A stretch of DNA of 11,631 nt, from the NCBI GenBank assembly GCA_026002045.1, contig BOAV01000079.1:1-11631 (forward strand), in the 5' to 3' direction. The position numbers were made by a program, and so were the translations under genes. Every line of letters begins with the position of its first letter. Position 1 is the stretch's first letter. Below, one piece after another: positions 7,907 through 11,631 of this stretch. The notes under the pieces are model-generated. The model was given only the letters and a program-made list of their open reading frames with translations. It was not told where the DNA came from and did no database searches. This stretch comes from Spirochaetia bacterium. GTDB lineage: Bacteria > Spirochaetota > Spirochaetia > Treponematales > Breznakiellaceae.

Positions 7907-7987
7907 TGAGGCTGAGAGGATTCGAACCTCCGACCTTCAGATCCGCAATCTGCTGTTATAATACATCAGAAGGTTTCACACCGTCTC
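7907..7987 (-). pseudogene. tRNA-Arg(GCG)-like sequence with intact 3' half and degenerate 5' half
   Basis: The 3' half (7953 down to 7907) is canonical: anticodon loop TTGCGGA (anticodon GCG) in a GCAGA/TCTGA stem, a five-base variable loop AGGTC, a perfect T-arm GGAGGTTCGAATCCTCT, then CAGCCTC and discriminator A. The 5' half is not. The matching 5' acceptor strand would be GAGGCTG, but GAGACGG is found (two mismatches), no D-stem can be drawn, and the total length is about 81 instead of 73 bases. CCTTCTGAT pairs instead with ATCTGAAGG across the anticodon arm. The most economical reading is a 3' tRNA fragment of the kind left at the far end of an integrated element; a divergent functional tRNA is possible but less likely. 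Bacteria usually read CGN with an ACG anticodon, so GCG is also unusual. Confidence 0.5.
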
Positions 7988-7989
7988 AG

Positions 7990-8243
7990 TATATTCGGGA
8001 AATATCGCTATTTCCTTATCCTGTATAGAGTTACTATGCCAGGATGAATCAGTTTAAACCAGAAGGGGGCAGGACGTCAAGCGGTGAAAAGCCGTTTTGG
8101 GAACAAAAAGTGTGACTTTTGTATCACTCAGGCTTTCGGAACCCCTATCATGCCTTACCGTTAAGATCAATCTCCTGCCTGATCAGCGTTCCCTTGCCTA
8201 AAAGCCTCAAAGAACGGTATATTTTTAAGGTAAGGAGATTGGT
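7990..8243. other. Gene-free spacer with a weak promoter for the 8244 gene
   Basis: No convincing reading frame or RNA gene was found. A small inverted repeat, CAAAAAGT/ACTTTTG around GTG (near 8104-8121), is present. At the right end, TTGCCT (8194-8199) and TATATT (8218-8223), 18 bases apart, could be a promoter for the downstream pair. AAGGAGATT (8232-8240) is the ribosome binding site of the 8244 gene. Composition here is less AT-rich than in the glycan locus. Confidence 0.4.
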
Positions 8244-8486
8244 ATGCCGCAAGGTAAGTTAATGACTTTAGATGAGAAACTTGCCACTGGAATAAAGGCG
8301 ATAGAACTCGAAAAACAGGGCAAACTTGAAGAAGCTATGCGCCTAAACAAAACCATGCCCATGCCTCCCTTTATGGCAAAACTTATCAAGGATCATATTG
8401 GCCTTGATACGCTGTTAAGTATGGGATGGAACATGGCCGAAGTGGAAGCCGAATATGGACCTGAATACCTTTCTCGACAGGCTTAA
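8244..8486 (+). CDS. Unrecognised small protein, upstream partner of the 8455 gene
   Basis: The product has 80 residues and an excellent start: AAGGAG (8232-8237), 6 bases before the ATG. The protein has a helical, charged N-terminal part (TGIKAIELEKQGKLEEAMRL, about 15-34), a proline-containing linker MPMPPFMAKLIKDHIG (38-53) and a C-terminal WNMAEVEAEYGPEYLS (62-77). The spacing of short helices with a G-W-N turn suggests a small all-alpha fold, such as a partner or antitoxin-like protein, but I recognise no named family and there is no DNA-binding motif. Its last 32 bases overlap the start of the next gene in another frame, which implies translational coupling. A GC-richer codon use than in the glycan operon suggests a separate origin. 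Confidence 0.75.
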   Translation: MPQGKLMTLDEKLATGIKAIELEKQGKLEEAMRLNKTMPMPPFMAKLIKDHIGLDTLLSMGWNMAEVEAEYGPEYLSRQA

Positions 8487-9009
8487 CCTGAGTGTTATCA
8501 GGTTAGTTGCTGGTCGCAAGGGGCTAGCAACTACCGGCAAGGAAGCTGAAGGGCACCAGCTTTTTGATGACGGCATAGCAAAGGCTATGGCTGCTTTTCA
8601 AGAGGCCAAAGACACTACCGAACCGCAGATACTTATCCTTGCTGAACTGGCATTTTTGCAGCAAGAGTTTTATTTTTGTGACGAAAAGGCCAAGGCGAGC
8701 CGTAGCAGTTTGAACCAGGCTATTCAGGATTTTGAGGATGCCCTGCGGTGCCTTAAAACTGTGGAAAACAAGGTATTATACCAGGCAGCCGAAACCACCC
8801 ACCTTACCCGCCCTGAAAAGAGGATGCAGGGCTTCCCCAAGGACGCTTTCCACCAGGCTTGTCATGCCCATCGTACCAGAATACAGAATCACCTCCGTGT
8901 TCCCGGCATGAACCCGCTTGAAACAGCCCTCTATGAGTTGCGGTTTGGCAATATGGCTACGGCTACAAATAGTTATTTAAATAAACAAAAGTCGGCATTA
9001 TCGAAGTAA
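8455..9009 (+). CDS. Unrecognised all-helical protein, downstream partner of the 8244 gene
   Basis: The product has 184 residues. The ATG at 8455 lies 32 bases inside the previous gene, with only a weak GGAAG upstream, so translation probably depends on ribosomes finishing the first gene. The sequence is rich in Ala, Glu, Lys and Gln and predicts as long helices: GIAKAMAAFQEAK (about 39-51), ILILAELAFLQQEFYF (59-74), a Ser/Asn/Gln helix at 81-93, and RPEKRMQGFPKDAFHQACHA (119-138). The pattern recalls TPR-like helical bundles without a clear 34-residue repeat. No signal peptide, membrane segment or catalytic motif is seen. The invariant pairing with the 80-residue gene is the best clue to function: a two-component unit such as a toxin/antitoxin-like or regulatory pair, which is inference only. 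A decayed or alternative start further downstream cannot be excluded. Confidence 0.7.
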   Translation: MDLNTFLDRLNLSVIRLVAGRKGLATTGKEAEGHQLFDDGIAKAMAAFQEAKDTTEPQILILAELAFLQQEFYFCDEKAKASRSSLNQAIQDFEDALRCLKTVENKVLYQAAETTHLTRPEKRMQGFPKDAFHQACHAHRTRIQNHLRVPGMNPLETALYELRFGNMATATNSYLNKQKSALSK

Positions 9010-9029
9010 GACTTTTTCAATCCTCCATT

Positions 9030-9061
9030 AAAAAAGGGCAGTCCAGATTTCTGGACTACCC
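9030..9061 (-). terminator. Rho-independent terminator of the minus-strand 9077-9511 gene
   Basis: The stem GGG-x-AGTCCAG / CTGGACT-x-CCC (9036-9046 and 9051-9061) has a four-base loop and one mismatch. Six A at 9030-9035 become the U-run on the minus strand. There is no U-run on the plus strand, so it would end only the leftward transcript, 15 bases past its stop codon. Confidence 0.85.
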
Positions 9062-9076
9062 TACAAAATAATCAGA

Positions 9077-9511
9077 TTATGCGGTTTTCAAAAGCAGACT
9101 TCCATATTCCCTGGAAATCTTATCAGCCAGTTTCTGGTTGAAATACCCAAGTTCATCGTTATCGAGCCAATTCCAGTAGAAATCGCAGTCCCCAGCATAC
9201 TCCTTCCCACCTAGAAAAACTTGATAACCACGGACTCCAGCCTCCATCTCATCCTCAACCATTGTGATGAGTACATGCGGGTATTGTACCGATAAAGACA
9301 GGAACATTTTTTCCGAAATGCGAGCCTCGGTTCCAAAAGAAACTTTGTTGGCATCAAGCCGCTCAACTTCCATTTCTACTTTTTCCGTTCCTTCACCAAC
9401 TCGGATAAAAGACTGTCCATTATGTCCTATAAGAACATCCGACCAAAACGCATCCAAAGCAGATGCATTACCGTTACATTTTATGACATAGCAGTAAATA
9501 GGCGCGATCAT
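9077..9511 (-). CDS. Possible Api92/YubB-like ferredoxin-fold protein
   Basis: The product has 144 residues, starting at ATG 9511-9509 with GGAGG (plus-strand 9518-9522) 6 bases upstream. The N-terminal part, IYCYVIKCNGNASALDAFW (4-22), reads as a strand followed by a helix. The segment ARISEKMFLSLSVQYPHVLI (63-82) followed by an acidic stretch, GYQVFLGGKEYAG and a C-terminal FYWNWLDNDELG is the order seen in the small ferredoxin-like domain proteins of phages and plasmids (Api92/YubB type), where 'LS-x-x-x-P' and a Gly-rich strand are usual. This similarity is moderate and by eye. It has its own promoters upstream and a terminator downstream, so it is an independent unit. Its position next to an unusual RNA gene with a divergent promoter makes a mobile-element origin likely. 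Confidence 0.6.
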   Translation of the reverse strand: MIAPIYCYVIKCNGNASALDAFWSDVLIGHNGQSFIRVGEGTEKVEMEVERLDANKVSFGTEARISEKMFLSLSVQYPHVLITMVEDEMEAGVRGYQVFLGGKEYAGDCDFYWNWLDNDELGYFNQKLADKISREYGSLLLKTA

Positions 9512-9582
9512 AAAATTCCTCCAAAAAAATAAAATTCGACTTGGACTTTTAGGGGTACCCCACTATTCCTAAGCCTATCAAT

Positions 9583-9611
9583 AATATATTGCCGGTATAT
9601 CAAAAAGTCAA
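9583..9611 (-). promoter_or_regulatory. Proximal sigma-70-type promoter of the 9077-9511 gene
   Basis: On the minus strand, TTGACT (9611-9606) and TATATT (9588-9583) are separated by 17 bases. The predicted start lies near 9576 and gives a leader of about 65 bases, which contains the perfect palindrome GGGGTACCCC (9552-9561) before the GGAGG site. Confidence 0.55.
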
Positions 9612-9622
9612 CAATTCTTTGT

Positions 9623-9650
9623 ATTATAAGGAATTACGAAATATGGTCAA
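9623..9650 (-). promoter_or_regulatory. Distal sigma-70-type promoter of the 9077-9511 gene
   Basis: TTGACC (9650-9645) and TATAAT (9628-9623) lie 16 bases apart on the minus strand. It would fire in tandem with the proximal promoter, and back to back with the plus-strand promoter at 9672-9700. Confidence 0.5.
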
Positions 9651-9671
9651 TATACTATTTCTTATTTTTTA

Positions 9672-9700
9672 TTGACATACTTGAAATTTTTTTTTATAAT
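9672..9700 (+). promoter_or_regulatory. Full-consensus sigma-70 promoter for a predicted small RNA
   Basis: TTGACA (9672-9677) and TATAAT (9695-9700) match the consensus at all twelve positions, with a 17-base spacer. The expected start is at 9706-9708. Nine T (9687-9695) fill the end of the spacer and the first base of the -10, so slippage there would change spacer length. Confidence 0.85.
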
Positions 9701-9705
9701 TTCTT

Positions 9706-9782
9706 TGTAGCCTAGTGGTTCTTATCAAAGAAATAGCCAATAAACTATTCAATATAAATGTGAATTACTAGGCTACATTTTT
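9706..9782 (+). ncRNA. Predicted ~76-nt structured RNA with closing stem and terminator U-run
   Basis: The transcript expected from the promoter at 9672-9700 would begin right at the 5' arm TGTAGCCTAGTGGTTC (9706-9721), which pairs with GAATTACTAGGCTACA (9762-9777). The stem is 16 bp. At the DNA level two positions do not match, but in RNA both are G-U pairs, so it is fully paired only as RNA. Five T follow (9778-9782), making the whole molecule resemble its own terminator. The 40-base loop contains a second small hairpin, AATAG/CTATT (9732-9736 with 9745-9749). No reading frame of note lies inside. A regulatory RNA, an RNA antitoxin or the RNA part of an unknown system are options; no partner protein is obvious, though the gene on the other side (9077-9511) and the HTH gene at 10161 are the nearest. 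A MITE-like inverted repeat is the main alternative. Confidence 0.55.
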
Positions 9783-10062
9783 CCTTAGTAAACTACTCAT
9801 ATATTCATTCCTGGAATTCAAAAAAATCCTATCATATTTTCACATATACGCCCCTCTTATGGCAAATGAAAAGGTTGCCAAAGTAAATAAGCATCGGAAC
9901 AAAGCGGCGGCAAAAATCTATTAGGATCACGTCGCCAAACGGATACTCAAAGAGGCTGGGGATAAAATGGAAACCCTATCTATAAATAGTGCATGAGTTG
10001 TCACGAGTTTCCATAACCGATCACTACAGCCCATCACAGTACAAAACAATTTATACTATTTG
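9783..10062. other. Gene-poor spacer with one decayed small ORF
   Basis: Apart from the short broken frame at 9859-9996, I see no gene, RNA or strong repeat here. The motif TATACTATTT at 10052-10061 repeats the one at 9651-9660. Confidence 0.5.
9859..9996 (+). pseudogene. Short Lys/Ala-rich ORF with an in-frame TAG, probably a gene remnant
   Basis: ATG at 9859 encodes MANEKVAKVNKHRNKAAAKI-Tyr and meets TAG at 9922-9924. The same frame then continues for 23 more codons (DHVAKRILKEAGDKMETLSI...) to a TGA at 9994-9996. The composition on the two sides of the TAG is alike, as if a CAG or a similar codon had mutated. There is no ribosome binding site. It may be the start of a lost gene; the family is not recognisable. 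Confidence 0.3.
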
Positions 10063-10091
10063 TTGACATTGTGTGTTTTATATGATATTAT
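10063..10091 (+). promoter_or_regulatory. Strong sigma-70 promoter of the HTH gene
   Basis: TTGACA (10063-10068) and TATTAT (10086-10091) have a 17-base spacer. The start is expected near 10098, giving a leader of about 60 bases before the ATG at 10161. Confidence 0.75.
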
Positions 10092-10100
10092 ATACGTATA
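10091..10100. promoter_or_regulatory. Palindromic operator candidate TATACGTATA
   Basis: This perfect 10-base palindrome overlaps the last base of the -10 element and the predicted start point of the HTH gene. A repressor bound there would block RNA polymerase. The downstream HTH protein itself is the obvious candidate, which is inference. Confidence 0.4.
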
Positions 10101-10160
10101 GACAATATTGAAGTATAAATGTATTTTTCAGCCTTCAAAAAAAATATTAGAGGTGGCTTT

Positions 10161-10775
10161 ATGAAGAATTTACTGGATCAGAATTCTGAGTGCAAAAGAA
10201 GTGATGGTGCAAAACAGTACATCACGCGAAAGTATATCGCTAAATTCTTTGGGTTTAGTATTTCCTATTTTGACCGTAAACTCCGGAAATTAAAAAAAAT
10301 AGTAAAATACGAGGTGAGATTTGGGAACCGTGTGCACTTCGATTCTGAGGTAATCGAAGTAATTAAATTTTTAGGCAAAGCAGAAGCGAGGCAAGTAAAA
10401 AGTGCAAAATCTTCTATTCGAGTGATTAAAACATCCTCGCCGCAGAATGTGCAGAGTATTACCTCATTCTTGGATAAAGCACAGAACATTACCCCGGGGA
10501 TTTTTCCTATTGGATATTTCCCCCTCCCTATTTCACCATATCCATATATACCTGGTCCCGGTTTTGCCATGGGACAGGGAAATATTTCCCCTAAAACCGA
10601 CGAAGTCAAAGATCCCCCAAGTATCCTCTGCACGGACAAAGATGGTAAATCATTTGTTTTTCCGAATACACAGAACGATGGTAATGGACCAACGCCATTT
10701 GATGTTGGTTCTAGTGATAAGTTTTCACCTTTTGTTGGTAATGGTATTAATTCTTTTGACATTAACTTGGGCTAA
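10161..10775 (+). CDS. HTH-domain protein with Pro/Gly-rich C-terminal tail, function unknown
   Basis: I chose the ATG at 10161, which follows AGAGGTGG (10149-10156), rather than the ATG at 10119, which has no ribosome binding site. The 204-residue product starts MKNLLDQNSECKRSDGAK. Residues 19-70 (QYITRKYIAKFFGFSISYF, then DRKLRKLKKIVKYEVRFGNR and VHFDSEVIEVI) read as helix-turn-helix followed by a strand and helix. This is the layout of excisionase- or MerR-like 'winged' DNA-binding heads that select a helper-phage or plasmid function. From about 110 the sequence becomes rich in Pro, Gly and Phe/Tyr (PIGYFPLPISPYPYIPGPG, 116-134) and is probably disordered. Such a tail is not usual for simple excisionases. 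The gene stands alone behind a strong promoter with a palindrome, and I infer autoregulation. A role as a phage or plasmid regulator is possible, and no named family is certain. Confidence 0.65.
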   Translation: MKNLLDQNSECKRSDGAKQYITRKYIAKFFGFSISYFDRKLRKLKKIVKYEVRFGNRVHFDSEVIEVIKFLGKAEARQVKSAKSSIRVIKTSSPQNVQSITSFLDKAQNITPGIFPIGYFPLPISPYPYIPGPGFAMGQGNISPKTDEVKDPPSILCTDKDGKSFVFPNTQNDGNGPTPFDVGSSDKFSPFVGNGINSFDINLG

Positions 10776-10822
10776 GATAAGTTCAACCGATAGGGCTGTG
10801 CAAGCTTCTGGTGGTAGTAGTA

Positions 10823-11371
10823 TCACTTTATTAACGTCCGTATCTCTCTATCACTACCCTCACTCGAATGTAAAACAGGCATTTTTTCCAGAGTTAAGCT
10901 CCCCCTCACGCTATTCCGTACACGCTTTTGAATAAAATTGCTGCCATTGAACCAATTCGCATGAGCGAATATAGCGGTAAATTCAGGTGACAATAATGGA
11001 ATAAATTGCGGGTCAATGCTAAACTCCTGCGGTGTTACGGTTTGGGTAAGATAGCAGGATAAAAGCGGTATTAGTTGAATAAACAATTGGGGTACGGTCA
11101 GGCGAAAAATCACAAGACCAAGATATTGTTTTTTCCGGCCTAAAAGATTAAATTGAAGATTAACCCCGTATCTGCCATTGGTCGATTCAAGCGTTATAAA
11201 TGACCTTTGGTTCCCTTTATATTCTCCATCAGGCCGGTAAATGCGCCTGAAATCATTCGATTGCCAAATGTTATACCCTATCTGTGTAAAGCCGCTGTTA
11301 TTGAAAATAAACGGATTGCAGGAAGTAAACATATATTTCAATTCCAGTGAGTATATTCTAAAATCAGTCAT
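10823..11371 (-). CDS. Unrecognised protein, possibly 5'-truncated by the neighbouring insertion sequence
   Basis: The minus-strand frame is open for 255 codons from 11587 to TGA at 10825-10823, which is very unlikely by chance in this AT-rich DNA, and codon use is even. ATG at 11371-11369 (MTDFRIYSLELKYMFTS) is the first plausible start, but it lacks a ribosome binding site, and the open frame continues upstream through the transposase promoter and into the transposase antisense. The best-looking part is FTQIGYNIWQSNDFRRIYRP and on through NGRYGVNLQFNLLGRKKQYL, a mixture of strands and turns, followed by a hydrophobic segment IFRLTVPQLFIQLIPLLSCY. No family is recognised. Either the true N-terminus was lost when an IS arrived, or the gene is a passenger of the IS. 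Treat the start as unknown. Confidence 0.5.
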   Translation of the reverse strand: MTDFRIYSLELKYMFTSCNPFIFNNSGFTQIGYNIWQSNDFRRIYRPDGEYKGNQRSFITLESTNGRYGVNLQFNLLGRKKQYLGLVIFRLTVPQLFIQLIPLLSCYLTQTVTPQEFSIDPQFIPLLSPEFTAIFAHANWFNGSNFIQKRVRNSVRGSLTLEKMPVLHSSEGSDREIRTLIK

Positions 11372-11518
11372 TTTTATATATTTGCAGAACACATTTTCCT
11401 GAATAAGCTTTGTTAATACGGTGCATATTTGATATACCAGCGGTTCAAAATAATTAAAAAACACCCCTGATATGATTAATATCCCGGTATTACCGAATAT
11501 ATCAATATGACTATTAAG

Positions 11519-11548
11519 TTGACTCCCTGTTTTCCTGTATGATATAAT
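11519..11548 (+). promoter_or_regulatory. Promoter of the transposase gene
   Basis: TTGACT (11519-11524) and TATAAT (11543-11548) lie 18 bases apart, with the start expected near 11555. The ribosome binding site AGGGG lies at 11557-11561 before the ATG at 11569. Confidence 0.6.
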
Positions 11549-11568
11549 TATGAGATAGGGGAAAAGCG

Positions 11569-11631
11569 ATGGCACAACAAGCAGCATTGACGTTATTACA
11601 ATTCCAGGAGCGCTTTAAAGATGATGAAGTA
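11569..11631 (+). CDS. IS1595-like transposase, first 21 codons (3' end outside window)
   Basis: ATG at 11569 has AGGGG 7 bases upstream and a promoter at 11519-11548. The visible product is MAQQAALTLLQFQERFKDDE-Val, which resembles the start of IS1595-family transposases, where 'LLxFQxRFxDDE' leads into a zinc-binding domain and then the DDE-type catalytic core. Only this N-terminus can be seen. The left inverted repeat of the element should lie upstream and has not been located with certainty; GGGCTGTGCAAGCTTCTGG at about 10793-10811 is one candidate. If that is right, the minus-strand ORF at 10823 is inside the element. Confidence 0.55.
   Translation, partial: MAQQAALTLLQFQERFKDDEV

Noticed and set aside
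7990..8243. Search for 4.5S RNA, tmRNA or another stable RNA in the spacer
   Set aside because: No characteristic SRP or tmRNA motif was seen on either strand; only a weak promoter and a small hairpin.
9706..9777. Inverted repeat as an integron attC-like site
   Set aside because: It lacks the AAC and GTT core triplets required at the outer arms, and the G-U pairing and U-run favour an RNA.
10119..10160. Longer HTH protein starting at ATG 10119
   Set aside because: No ribosome binding site precedes 10119, whereas AGAGGTGG is well placed before 10161.
10447..10935. 162-codon plus-strand frame overlapping the HTH gene
   Set aside because: It is a shifted frame of the HTH gene with no ribosome binding site, and its end covers DNA already open on the minus strand.
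1..11631. CRISPR array or tandem repeats
   Set aside because: No regularly spaced repeats of 20-40 bases were seen anywhere in the window.

Overview
The window looks like a low-GC bacterial chromosome segment, and the gene content would fit a treponeme-like spirochaete. That placement is a tentative inference from codon use, the long homopolymer tracts and the style of the accessory genes; no 16S or other phylogenetic marker is present.

The left two thirds (about 1-7660) is a very AT-rich surface-polysaccharide locus. Positions 1-521 carry two minus-strand genes: the start of an unrecognised protein and the C-terminal third or so of a SAM-dependent methyltransferase. At about 521 the methyltransferase remnant abuts, head to head, the C-terminal half of a GT4 glycosyltransferase on the plus strand. 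Both genes lack their 5' parts, so this is a rearrangement junction. A tightly packed plus-strand operon follows: a DegT-type PLP aminotransferase broken by a run of ten G, a FemAB/BioF2-like acyltransferase, a polysaccharide deacetylase, a GT4 glycosyltransferase, a Wzy-like multi-pass membrane protein and a second GT4 glycosyltransferase. The last five genes overlap or touch. Together they suggest making, N-acylating or deacetylating, polymerising and decorating an amino-sugar surface glycan whose structure may be phase variable. A strong bidirectional terminator (7608-7658) closes the operon.

The middle (7673-7990) is a minus-strand tRNA cluster: tRNA-Ser(GGA), tRNA-Ser(CGA) and a third tRNA-like sequence. 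The third has a perfect 3' half with anticodon GCG, but no D-arm and a mispaired acceptor. It may be the attachment-site remnant of an integrated element lying to its right.

The right third (8000-11631) is accessory DNA of different composition. It holds a pair of overlapping unrecognised genes, a minus-strand gene with a possible Api92/YubB-like ferredoxin fold, and a divergent promoter region. From that region a consensus promoter drives a predicted ~76-nt structured RNA. Further on are a decayed small ORF, an HTH protein with a proline/glycine-rich tail behind a strong promoter with a palindromic operator, an unrecognised minus-strand ORF, and the first codons of an IS1595-type transposase running off the window.

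The points most worth checking are the G10 switch in the aminotransferase, the compact promoter-hairpin-terminator RNA at 9672-9782, the head-to-head truncation at ~521, and the tRNA-Arg(GCG)-like remnant.
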